Shown: positions 21,225-31,109 of the stretch, one piece after another
Layout: each line of letters begins with the position of its first letter
Numbering within the stretch: position 1 is the stretch's first letter
Source: Branchipolynoe longqiensis
Lineage: Eukaryota > Annelida > Polychaeta > Phyllodocida > Polynoidae
Length of the DNA: 64,000 bases
Direction: 5' to 3'
Assembly: GCA_030323885.1 (NCBI GenBank)
Contig: CM059194.1
Location: 24,726,780 to 24,790,779, forward strand
The notes under the pieces: model-generated
The model's input: the letters and a program-made list of their open reading frames with translations, nothing else
What the model was told of the DNA's origin: nothing
Databases searched by the model: none
Translations under genes and position numbers: made by a program

Positions 21225-23924
21225 GTTGATCATTACGACGCTTCTCCCGGCGACCCGTCAGCGTTGAAAATAAAATCTTGCGCGTCGAGAAACGTTAAAG
21301 ATAGTGGAAATATGGTGAAATTGGACATTGCCACAGCGTGTTGGTAGCGCGCGGCCAAAGTTGTGGTAACGTTTATCGGCGCTTTCTCTCTGTGTCTGTG
21401 TGTGTGTGTCTCTGTGTCTATGTATGTGTGTCTCTGTATGTGTCTCTGTATGTGTCTCTGTCTGTGTCTCTGACTGTGTCTCTGTGAATGTGTCTGTGTC
21501 TGTGTCTGTGTCTCTGTGTCTGTCTCTGTGTCTGTGTCTCTGTCTCTGTGTCTCTGTCTGTGTCTCTGTCTGTGTCTCTGTATGTGTCTCTGTCTGTGTC
21601 TATGTGTCTGTGTCTCTGTCTGTGTCTCTGTCTGTGTCTCTGTATGTGTCTCTGTATGTGTCTCTGTATGTGTCTCTGTATGTGTCTCTGTCTGTGTCTC
21701 TGTCTGTGTCTCTGTGTGTCTGTCTGTGTCTGTGTCTCTGCCTGTGTCTCGGTCTGTGTTTCTGTCTGTGTCTCTGTCTGTGTCTCTGTCTCTGTCTGTG
21801 TCTCTGTGTCTGTGTCTCTGTCTGTGTCTCTGTCTCTGTGTCTGTGTCTCTGTCTGTGTATCTGTCTGTGTCTATGTCTGTGTCTCCATCTGTCTGTGTC
21901 TGTGTCTGTCTGTGTCTGTGTCTGTGCCTCTGTCTCTCTCTCTCTGAGACACAGAGACACACACACATACAGACACACACAGACACATATACACACACAG
22001 ATACACAGACACACACACATACACAGAGACACACACAGAGACACACATACACACACAGACACAGAGACACAGACACACATAGACACACACACAGACACAG
22101 AGACTCACACAGATACACAGAGACACACACATACACAGAGACACACACAGAGACACAAATACACACACAGACACACAGACACACAGACACAAATACACAG
22201 AGACGCAGAGACACACACACCCAGAGACACAGAGACACACACACAGACACACACACAGACATAGAGACACACACAGACACACACACAGACACACACAGAC
22301 ACACACAGAGACACACACACAGAGACACACACAGACACACACAGACACACAGAGACACACAGATACACACAGAGACACATACATAGACACAGACACATAC
22401 ACAGACACAGACAGATACACAGACACAGACACAGACACAGACACAGACAGAGACACAGACACAGAGACACAGACAGAAACACAAACACAGAGACACAGAC
22501 ACAGACACAGACACATACAGAGATACAGACACAGACAGAGACACAGACAGAGACACAGACAGAGACACAGACAGAGACACAGACAGAGACACAGACAGAG
22601 ACACAGACAGAGACACAGAGACAGAAACACAAACACAGAGACAGAGACACAGACACATACAGAGACACAGACACATACAGAGACACAGACACAGACAGAG
22701 ACACAGACACAGACAGAGACACATACAGAGACAGACACAGAGACACAGAAACAGACACTGAGACACAGACAGAGACACAGACAGAGACACAGATACAGAC
22801 AGAGACACATACACAGAGACACACACAGAGACACAGAAAGAGACACATACGGAGACACATACAGAGACAGACACAGAGACACATAAACAGACATAGAGAC
22901 ACAAACAGAGACACAGACAGAGACACAGGCAGAGACACATACATAGACAGCCACAGAGACCCAGACAGAGACACATACAGAGACACAGACAGAGACACAG
23001 ACAGAGACACATACAGAGACAGACACAGAGACACAGACAGAGACACAGACCGAGACACAGACACAGAGACACAGACAGAGACACATACAGAGACACAGAC
23101 ACAGAGACACAGACAGAGACACATACACAGAGACACAGACAGAGACACATACGAGACACATACAAAGACAGACACAGAGACACATAAACAGACATAGAGA
23201 CACAGACAGAGACACAGGCAGAGACACATACAGAGACAGCCACAGAGACACAGACAGAGACACAGACAGAGACACAGACAGAGACACAGAGACAGAGACA
23301 CAGACAGAGACACATACAGAGACAGACACAGATACACTGACAGAGACACATACACAGAGACACAGACAGAGACACAGACCGAGACACAGACCGAGACACA
23401 GACACAGACAGAGACAGAGAGAGACACAGACAGAGACACATACAGAGACACAGACACAGACAGAGACACATACAGAGACACATACAGAGACAGACACAGA
23501 GACACACACAGAGACACACACACAGAGACACACACAGAGACACAAACACACACATAGAGACACAGAGACACACACAGAGACACACACAGAGACACACACA
23601 CAGCAACGTGTCAGTAACATCCCTCCAACGCGCTTGTAACGTGTGGCGACGTCCGCCGAACGTCCTCCTAACGTCCTTACCCATATATTTGCGCGCGTTG
23701 TCGATCGCTGTTTTTTTTTGACAAGCTTAAAACCTTGGGCGACCGGCAACGCGCGCCGACGTTGACCGCCGACCATCAACGTCAAAGATAGTGTACCGAA
23801 ATGTACCGACGCCCCGGTAACGCGCCCCCAGCGCGTCCCGACGTTTCACTTATTATCGCCCAAACACACCACACGTCGTCGTGTCGCTGGCGAGAAGCGT
23901 CGTAGTGTGACTCCACCATTACAT
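21225..23924. mobile_element. Inverted-repeat element carrying a strand-switched microsatellite
   Basis: Left end TTACGACGCTTCTC, right end GCGAGAAGCGTCGTAGTGTG, which are reverse complements; the right side extends ACTCCACCATTA, close to the TAATGG...GTCACAC ends of neighbouring elements. The left lacks the outermost ~14 bp. CATTA occurs at both junctions and may be the target duplication. Outside the microsatellite the body has AACG/ACGT words (GGCGACGTCCGCCGAACGTC). No protein is encoded; Cys/Ser/Val and Thr/Asp frames of up to 694 codons are artefacts. Confidence 0.7.
21388..23606. repeat. TGTCTC / GAGACA microsatellite with central strand switch
   Basis: From 21388 to about 21946 the plus strand reads TGTGTCTCTGTCTG words; from about 21950 to 23606 it reads the complement, GACACAGACAGAGACACA. 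The switch is at TCTGTCTCTCTCTCTGAGAC. The two halves can pair over about 560 bp, with 1.1 kb of excess right arm. Confidence 0.93.
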
Positions 23925-24288
23925 TCGATTGAAGTAACTTTTATTTTAAATGGTTACCTTTTGAGATATTTGAAGTGCAAATGTACGAAATTAATTTTGG
24001 CAAGCTTGCCAAAACTCTAACACCGTAGGCTTATGCAGGAACAGGTTCTATTAACTTAACTAAGTATTCTCTTATATGTGGTGACAAATGTTTAATAAGT
24101 GCACTAATATTTAAGTTAGATATGCAGAATCAAATCTAGATAATTGTTTTCATTTTGAAAATTTGATGTTTTGATCAGACCATGAAGCTTTAAGTCATTA
24201 CGTTGACTCGACCAGGGTTCGAACTGGCCGGTTTGAGTCTCACGATCTGCCAAAATGGGAGACGAACGCTCAATTCATGGAGCCATCT

Positions 24289-24962
24289 TATACCCCTGTC
24301 ACACTACGAGGTAACGAGCTAACGTGAGCATAACGTGGTCATTTTTCGTCATTACGTTGGGTTACGTCAGAATGACGTTAAAATGACGTCGAGCTACGTC
24401 ACATTACGACGTGTTACGTCGAGTTATGTCGAGGTTTTGGACATGTTCAACAATTTCGACGTAGCTCGAACGTAAGGGTTTACGTTCGCCGTACGTTCTG
24501 TTCACGTTCAGTGAACGTCAGTGATGTTAAAAGGACGTTTTTCCAACGCTGCTCACTACGTTCAACTACGTTCCACTACGTTGACCCACATTAAACCGAG
24601 TGCAAATGCCCACGTGGCATAATGGGAACGTCAGGAGAATGTCAGGAGAACGTCAGGAGAACGTCAGGAGAACGTCAGGAGAACGTGCATTCAACATACG
24701 TTCAACATCTCATGACGTAGGTAACGTCATATAATGTTCTTCTGGCGATGGAATAACGTTCATAACGTTTCGTGAGCGTAATGACGTTGACCTCTCTCGT
24801 TGAATGACGGTATCACTACGCTTTACCGACGTTACGCTCTCGTCCACTACGCTGCATCCACGTTCAACTTGTGCATAATTTGCATACTACGCCCAGAAGT
24901 TCAACGTTCTTCACGTTCTCCCTACGCTGACGTCATTACGTCGTAGTGTGACAGTACCATTA
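24289..24962 (+). mobile_element. ACGT-word inverted-repeat element, copy 2
   Basis: Left end TTATACCCCTGTCACAC, right end TCGTAGTGTGACAGTACC then ATTA. ACGT words occur throughout, including an 11-bp tandem (ACGTCAGGAGA) at 24629-24685. The core GGTTTTGGACATGTTCAAC is at 24433-24451. About 670 bp, no coding capacity. TTA sits at both outer edges. Confidence 0.82.
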
Positions 24963-25019
24963 GAGAGGTTTAGTTTAGTTCCATGTCCATTCGCAATAGG
25001 TAAGTCCTGCAACGTGAAC

Positions 25020-25068
25020 GGCCGGGGTGGGGTGGGGGTGGGGTTGGTGGTTAGGGGGGGGGGGGATA
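25020..25068 (+). repeat. G-rich run
   Basis: GGGGTGGGGTGGGGGTGGGG followed by a nine-to-ten-base G run; quadruplex-prone. Confidence 0.7.
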
Positions 25069-25145
25069 CGTTAATTATTCATTACACCACGAGAACATAC
25101 GGCTTTCGTTTCACCAACTCAACACCAACTACTTAATTCATCGAA

Positions 25146-25395
25146 ATGGTTGGTTGTTGGAGTGTTACGAACTGGCAACATCTAAGGTCATATCAGAATG
25201 GGTACCGACTTGTGATAGGGCACACTCAAGGCGACTTTATAGTGCTGCCCAACTAGAAGACCAGGCCACCTGATATCCCACTCAGTAACATTATCCTGAC
25301 ACTGAGCCAACTAGTCTTTGCCCTATCCTAATAATACCGAGCGCCTGACTAGGAAGTGACAAGTATCAATGTGTAAGTCATTGGTTCAACCAACC
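25146..25395 (-). mobile_element. SINE A, head-truncated, minus
   Basis: Starts with tail TTGGTTGTTGGAGTGTTACG and ends at GTAAGTCATTGGTTCAACC; the tRNA-like head is missing. Confidence 0.82.
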
Positions 25396-25684
25396 TTGCA
25401 TGGACGCGTTTAAGATGACTTTCATATTTCCCCTGGCTAGTACAGGTCGTCATCCGCCAGATGGCGTCACGACACGTGGCGTGGCGACGCTGTGGTCATT
25501 ATCATCGCCGCAACCGGAATATTTCAGTTAATTTGGGCCGAAAATGTAGCGGAAATATCAGAGTCCCAGTGGCATGCTCAAACTGGGCGGCTGCACGTGA
25601 GGGGAGGCCGGCTTACTACTGTGATAGGCCGAGTTTCCCACGAAGTAGACGCTGGATGAACGAAGAGACAAGAAAGTACGCTTC
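25396..25684. other. No recognisable feature
   Basis: GC-richer stretch. The 91-residue plus frame at 25461 runs into the neighbouring mobile element and is not supported as a gene. Confidence 0.5.
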
Positions 25685-26067
25685 TAATGGCCCTGTCACA
25701 CTACGACGTGACTACGTCAGCGTAGGCACAACGTGAAAATAATTATATTACGTCGAAGTTATCGGCGTAATATGCAAATTGTGGACGTGAATGCCGCGTA
25801 GTTGACGTGAGCGCAACGTGAAAGTAACGTCGGCGTAACGTCACAGGACGTTCAGAACACGTTCCAATCACGTTCGGATCACGTTACGCACGTTACCAAC
25901 ACGCTACGGGATCGTCAATGACGTGAACTACGTGACGACACGTTCGCAACACGTTATAACGACGTTATCGACCCGTCAGCGTGTCGCTCTGGCTACGCTC
26001 CGTTACGTCCGACCCCCGTTAACTTAACGCTGCCCACACGTTACGTCGTAGTGTGACAGGGGTATAA
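25685..26067 (-). mobile_element. ACGT-word inverted-repeat element, copy 3
   Basis: Left end TAATGGCCCTGTCACAC, right end GTGTGACAGGGGTATAA. Compared with copies 1 and 2 it is reversed: the TTATACCCC terminus is on the right. 383 bp, so shorter, and without the shared palindromic core. Words include AACGTCGGCGTAACGTCAC and ACGTTCGGATCACGTTACG. Confidence 0.8.
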
Positions 26068-26391
26068 ATGTGGGTCAACGAGTGGAACGTAGTGGAACGT
26101 AGTGAGGAACGTTTGCCTAACGTCCGTTTAACGTCATTGACGTTCGCTGAACGTGAACAGAACGTACGGCGAACGTAAACCCTTACGTTCGAGCTACGTC
26201 AAAACTTTTGAACATGTCCAAAACTTCGATGTAACTCGACGTAACACGACGTAATGTGACGTAGATCGACGTCAGTCTAACGTCATTATGACGTCATCAT
26301 AACGTAATCCAACGTACATCAACGTAATGACGAAATATCACCACGTTAGGCTCACGTTGGCTCATTACGTTGTAGTGTGACAGGGGTATAA
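26068..26391 (-). mobile_element. ACGT-word element, copy 4, truncated
   Basis: Reversed, this matches the first 320 bp of copy 2 nearly word for word, including TACGTTCGCCGTACGTTCTG. It ends GTGTGACAGGGGTATAA, lacks its other end and abuts copy 3 with no spacer. Core palindrome AACTTTTGAACATGTCCAAA at 26203-26222. Confidence 0.78.
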
Positions 26392-26468
26392 CGTTTATTA
26401 CTGCTACGTCCACCGCCGCGTCACACAACCAAGTGCCCCGCCCCCTGACAAGTCAGGTCACACATTGA

Positions 26469-27228
26469 AGGCCCAGTCATATACGGGTTAGTGGATGTAG
26501 TTGAACGTAGTGGAGGCTAACGTAGTTGAATGCAGTTGAACGCAGTTGAACGCAGTTGAATGCAGTTGAACGCAGTTGAACGTAGTTGACCATAGTTGAA
26601 CGTAGTTGGATGTAGCTGAACGTAGCTGAACATAGTTGAACGTAGTTGAATATAGTTGAATGTAGTTGAACGTAGTTGAACATAGTTGAACGTAGTGCAA
26701 CACACTGGCATCCATACTTCTCCATGATGAGAAGGTGATAAGAATGTGTGTGGGCCGTGAGTTCCGATTTAAGCTTTGGACATGTTCAAAAGAGAGGTAC
26801 GTTTGAGGCAGACGTAGCCTCCATGATGATAACATACTCTAGCATACTCTAGCGTACTTCTTAATGTACTCTAGCATACTCTAGCACACTCTAGCATACC
26901 CTAGCATACTTTGACCCGCACAAAACCTTGGCCATACTGCCGTGGTCACATAGCCGTTTGTGGACGAAGTTGAATGTAGTGGAGGGTAACGTAGTTGAAC
27001 GTAGTTGAACGTAGGTGAATGTAGTTGGATGTACTGGGATCCATGCCATAGCATACCAGCATCCGTACCATAACATTGTTATCTGTACCATTAGGTGGGT
27101 CATCAACCAAAACCTGTACCTTAAGGTATTTGAACGTAGTGACAGCACGTTTCACCGACGTTTCACTGACGTTATTCTATCTACGTTCAACTACGTCCAC
27201 TAACGTATATATGTGACCAGGCCTTACC
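26469..27228. mobile_element. GTTGAACGTA-word inverted-repeat element
   Basis: Left end GAAGGCCCAGTCATATACGG then TTAGTGGATGTAGTTGAACG; right end CGTTCAACTACGTCCACTAA then CGTATATATGTGACCAGGCC and TTA. Reversed, the right end matches the left over about 44 bp with few mismatches. The body is a 10-bp tandem (TAGTTGAACG, with TAGTTGAATG and CAGTTGAACG variants) at 26508-26700, an ACTCTAGCAT tandem at 26833-26905, and shorter GTTGAACGTAG runs. Core CTTTGGACATGTTCAAAAG at 26774-26792. No coding capacity. Confidence 0.8.
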
Positions 27229-27407
27229 TCTCACTGAAGAGGGCTATGCTAGTCAGATGCAGTAGAGAGCAGGCTACTCCGGGCTAGCGTGCTGCCATCT
27301 GACGGAGAAGAACTGTGACAGTAGACGGCGTAGTCCCTGCAGCCACCGCGTCGTGTTTAAACGCATGTACGGACTACAACACTAAACACGGGCAGCCCCC
27401 GGCCCTC

Positions 27408-27545
27408 ACCGGACGCGGTAGCTGAATCGGTAGAGAGTAGGCTTCCCGTGCGGAAGGTAGGAAGTTCAAATCCCGTCCGAGTCAAGGCAATGACTTATAG
27501 TTATATAATTGGCGCTTGGCACTACCTGGCCTGGTACTCATACAT
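27408..27545 (+). mobile_element. SINE A, 5' part only, plus
   Basis: Head GACGCGGTAGCTGAATCGG and B-box text GGAAGTTCAAATCCCG, then body to CTGGCCTGGTACTCATAC, where an (AT)n tract (27555-27622) takes over. Confidence 0.72.
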
Positions 27546-27549
27546 ACAA

Positions 27550-27585
27550 GTATATATGTGTGTACTATATATACAAATATAGATA

Positions 27586-27625
<40 letters not shown>
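27550..27625. repeat. (AT)n microsatellite
   Basis: TATATATATATATATATATA and related text. Confidence 0.9.
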
Positions 27626-27627
<2 letters not shown>

Positions 27628-27798
27628 GGTGCACTCACCTCCGCAGGTAAATACCACATTCACAGGTATGTGTGGGTAGGTTGATTGCATCGTTAGGACG
27701 CCATACGTGGTATGACAAATATGTAGGTTTGAGTCCCACTGTACGTACAAAGTGTCCCTTTATTCGACATATACACAAAGTGCACGACCTAAATATTT

Positions 27799-28170
27799 GT
27801 AGGCTCTGTCACACATCACCGGATTGGAGAAACAGAAAGAAACGAAACAAGGTCCATTGATATCCGGCAAAGTCTGGTTTGTGTCCGTTGCCTATCCTTT
27901 GTATATCCGTTGATATCCGTTGATGGCCAACCCTATCCGTTACAAGTTTTGAACATGCACAAAACTTGGAATGGATGCCGCTGGATTGACGTCTCTGGTT
28001 CTTCCACGGTTTGCGTTTGCTTGGTCTGCTTATCGTCCGTTGGCTATCCGTTCATGTACATTTCATGTCCGTTTCATGTCCATTCGTTCGGCAGCCTTTG
28101 ACCCAATATGGCAACATTTTGACACATTTGAATACATTTTGATACTTATCATGCCCGAAGACCACCGGAC
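27799..28170 (+). mobile_element. TCCGTTGATA-word element, one end only
   Basis: The left end TAGGCTCTGTCACACATCAC places GTCACAC about 9 bp inside the terminus, as in the neighbouring families. The body has TATCCGTTGATATCCGTTGA, TCCGTTGGCTATCCGTTC and TTCATGTCCGTTTCATGTCC words. A core with perfect 8-bp arms (AAGTTTTG at 27944-27951, CAAAACTT at 27960-27967) flanks AACATGCA. I could not find the matching right end, so the right boundary is approximate. Confidence 0.5.
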
Positions 28171-28739
28171 TAGACAATCTTTTTAATATTTTTTTTGGGT
28201 AAATATTTTTATTCATCTGAATACATATTTTGTCAGCGCCGGGGCACTGGTCTTCCAGCCGTCGGAGTGATCGCATTTCATCTGTACATAGTGGAAGTAG
28301 AATGTGTCGCATTGTGTGCAGCACAACCCATTCTGAACATAAAAGAAAGTGGGGGAGCAGCCTATGCTGCATAGTGTACAGCATATGTACTCACCATAGT
28401 GCAAGGCATATGCATCAAGATAGAGTGTGCAGTAATGTACACTAGTGGTTAAATCATATGCTGTGTTTGTATATCAGTTAGATTTGGTTTTAATAACGGT
28501 TAGCCTTTAAATAGTGCCATGTTGTGCATGTATAGTGGTTTATATTGTGTGCATTGCTGGTTGAAGATGTAGTTATTCAGTGGTGGTAATGGGTCTAAAG
28601 TAGGGGTAGTGGGTCTCGAGTCATTGAGTTATAATAGTTGTTTGTCAAATGTGGATGGGGGGGGGGGGAGGGGTCCATGGGTACGGGGGGCGGACACGCA
28701 GGGAGAGAGCAGGCATGAGAGAGGGCAAAGTCAATGGGT
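28171..28739. other. No recognisable feature
   Basis: Poly-T near 28189-28198, a G run at 28658-28668. No gene supported. Confidence 0.5.
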
Positions 28740-28742
28740 CGT

Positions 28743-29085
28743 TCACCAGGTCGTATTATATATTTGCAGTGCCAGGTTTTGGGCCTGAATAACCAGGTGA
28801 GCTCTGTATGCATTTTTAAAGGCAAGGATCAAACCTGCTTCTCTGGTTTTGGTTGGGAGCTCATTCCACATGACACTTCCTTTAGAAATCGGAGCTCTCA
28901 TTAACTTATTTGTATTAGGGTTGCGCACCCAGAGCAGAGTCGATGTCCCCCTTCTCGTTACCCTGGTTGTGCGATCTATGTATTTGTCATCACTCGCACG
29001 TTTATACATCAACGTCATTAGGTGTAGGTTCCTACGTACATCCAGAGTGTCCGTTGCTCAATCCGGCATAGTGGGACAGGCACTT
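28743..29085 (-). pseudogene. LINE reverse transcriptase C-terminal fragment
   Basis: The minus frame reads TLDVRRNLHLMTLMYKRASD, then the block GSVMWNELPTKTREA and FKNAYRAHL, ending ALQIYNTTW-stop. LDVRR-x-LHL...MYKRA and G..(L/M)WN.LP....R......FK are the standard last 100 residues of many LINE ORF2 proteins. An in-frame stop lies just upstream, so only the terminal scrap is present. A different LINE family from that at 5.1 kb. Confidence 0.78.
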
Positions 29086-29160
29086 AAGTGTGAAGCTAGC
29101 AGTTTGTAATTATGAGAATTACAAACCCAGAGGAACGTGTGTAGTGAGGTGTACTGACCT

Positions 29161-29415
29161 AGTTGGTTGGTTGGTTGTTAAGAGCTTTACTCTCCGGCAA
29201 CATCTAGAGTCATATCAGGATAGATACCGACTTGTGACAATGTACATCCATGGCGAATTGTTAGTGCTGCCCCACTGGGTGACCAGGCCGCCAGCACCAT
29301 GACCTGATATCCCACTCAGTCAAATTATCCTGACACTGAGCTAACCAGTCCTTGCCCTATCCTAATAATGCCGAACGCCAAGCTAGGAAGCGACAAGAAT
29401 CAAATATTAAGTCTA
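29161..29415 (-). mobile_element. SINE A, head-truncated, minus
   Basis: Tail GGTTGGTTGGTTGTTAAGAG, body through GCCAAGCTAGGAAGCGACAA. No tRNA-like head. Confidence 0.85.
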
Positions 29416-29475
29416 GTACTGCTAGTAGTAGTACCAGCCTAGTGATGTTCTACATTTGAAAGCAACTCCCAACAA

Positions 29476-29830
29476 TTGTTTGTTGTTGTTTTATGTCCTA
29501 TCAACATCTAAGGTCACATCAGGATGGGTACCGACTTGTTACAGTGCATACTTATGTCAATTATGTAGTGCTGCCCCACTGAGAGATCAGGCCGCCGGCA
29601 CAATGACCCGATATCCCACAGTCACATTATCCTGATACTGTGCTAACCAGTTCTTGTCCTATCCTATTAATGCCAAGTGCCAGGCTAGGTAGTGACAAGC
29701 ATACATTTTAGAAGACATTAGTTTGACTCGGCCGAGAATTCATACACAGGTTGCGATGCCGTGTCCGCTCTTCGGAGACACGGCATCGCAATCTCCCATA
29801 AAAAGGCTAAGGCTCGAATCTGTGGCTGTG
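29476..29830 (-). mobile_element. SINE A, minus, disrupted head
   Basis: Tail AATTGTTTGTTGTTGTTTTA and complete body. At the head the text breaks after GACTCGGCCGAGAATTCAT and a hairpin (29751-29791) stands where the B-box to A-box region should be. Remnants (ATCTCCCATAAAAAGGC) follow. Confidence 0.8.
29751..29791. repeat. Perfect 15-bp inverted repeat
   Basis: TTGCGATGCCGTGTC at 29751-29765 and GACACGGCATCGCAA at 29777-29791, 11-base spacer. Exact match of arms. Confidence 0.95.
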
Positions 29831-30604
29831 TGGGGAAGCTAGAGTGAAATCAATACAGACAAAGAGAAAGTAAGAGTATAAAGTGTAAAAAAGAAGAGAG
29901 AGTCAAGCCCTCTGGTTTATTATTTATATCGTTACATGGGTTCATTGTAGAGTATCGCCCCACCCCTTTCCCCCAATGGAAAACAATCATTAATGGCCCT
30001 ACCAATAGGGATCCAGCATTCCTGGTCCCCATTGCTACCTGTGGTCTGCCCACTACCACCAAGCTGTATGGCACCATGGCCACCACCAACCTTGAACTTT
30101 CAGTGTGGCGATCACTATCCCAGCAGAGGGGGTAGGCCCTGAGTGCACCCACACCCAGACCTGCCAGCACCACTATGTCTATTTACATCCCACTCAGGCA
30201 CCACCAGCACTTACATATATATATATATATACATACGCCTGGTCACGTACACCGGATCAGTAATAGAACATTTGCATTCCCCCCTATGCCGTATATCAGA
30301 ATATTTTACCCTTCCATAAATAGTTCATATGCACTATAATTGATAAGGCCGGAAGGACCAGCGCCTCGGTGCTGAAAAAAGATGTTATTCAACTGGAATA
30401 AACAATTTGAACAAAAAATAGCCGATGTTTACTTGTTGTGCTTGGGGGTCGCTAAACAAACAAACAAACAAAAGCACTTCTGAGGTGTAACAAACAAAAT
30501 GGCGGCTCGTTGAAAACAAACACAAACAGAGGATCAAGGCAGGACAACAAGTGAAGCCCTAATAAACTAGTGTGTGCGCTCATTTAACCTAACTTCATTT
30601 TCTC
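29831..30604. other. No gene; (AT)n near 30215-30230
   Basis: Minus frame 29850-30173 (107 residues) has no domain I recognise. A short (AT)n microsatellite is present. The rest is unassigned. Confidence 0.5.
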
Positions 30605-30618
30605 ACCGATAGTTGCAG

Positions 30619-30931
30619 CATTCGCGGTGGCCGAGTCGGTAGAGCGCCGGCTTCACATGCGAGAGATCGGAAGTTCGGTACATGGTCGAGTCAAACCAAT
30701 GACTTATAAAATTGATACTTGTCACTTCCTAGCCTGGCACTCGGCATTAATAGGATAGGGCAAGGAATGGTTAGCTCAGTGTCAGGATAATGTAACTGAG
30801 TGGTGATGGCGGTCTGATTTCATAGTGGGGCAGCACTATAAAGTCACCATGAGTGCACATGCTCACAAGGCGGTACCCGTCCTGATATTACTTTAGATGT
30901 TGCCAGGACGTAAAACTCCAACAACCAACCA
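30619..30931 (+). mobile_element. SINE A, full-length, plus, with TSD
   Basis: Head CGCGGTGGCCGAGTCGGTAG, full body, tail TAAAACTCCAACAACC. Bounded by ACCGATAGTTGCAG (30605-30618) and ACCGACAGTTGCAG (30932-30945), a 14-bp target duplication with one mismatch. Confidence 0.92.
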
Positions 30932-31109
30932 ACCGACAGTTGCAGATGTTGGTGCGTGCACGCATTAGACAAACGCTTTGGCTGGTAGTGTTCGTGTCAC
31001 TCACTAGGTGACGCCGTCTCACCGGACGCCATTTGATTCGAGAGACTTCCGGGTGGTGCGTGTTTTGGGCCACATCCTACTAACAAATCATCAACCATAT
31101 ATGGCTTGG

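Larger units (their letters stand above)
21165..24193 (+). mobile_element. TTAA-MITE split by a 2.7-kb insertion
   Basis: Left piece 21165-21230: TTAACGTTGCATAGTCCGAT, TTTGAGTTTCTGTTATTTCC, GAGATAAAGATATTAGG. Right piece about 23925-24193: TTTTATTTTAAATGGTTACC, GGCAAGCTTGCCAAAACTC, AGGAACAGGTTCTATTAAC, ending AGACCATGAAGCTTTAA. Together they make one ordinary 350-bp element with TTAA at both ends. The interruption falls where intact copies read ATAGATCACTAG. Confidence 0.8.

Noticed and set aside
21400..23785. Cys/Ser/Val frame of 694 codons
   Set aside because: Entirely microsatellite; the protein changes character at the strand switch.
25461..25736. 91-residue plus ORF
   Set aside because: It runs into an inverted-repeat element and has no recognisable domain.
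30619..30700. Functional tRNA genes in SINE heads
   Set aside because: Heads lack a consistent cloverleaf and acceptor pairing and are fused to SINE bodies; they are tRNA-derived only.
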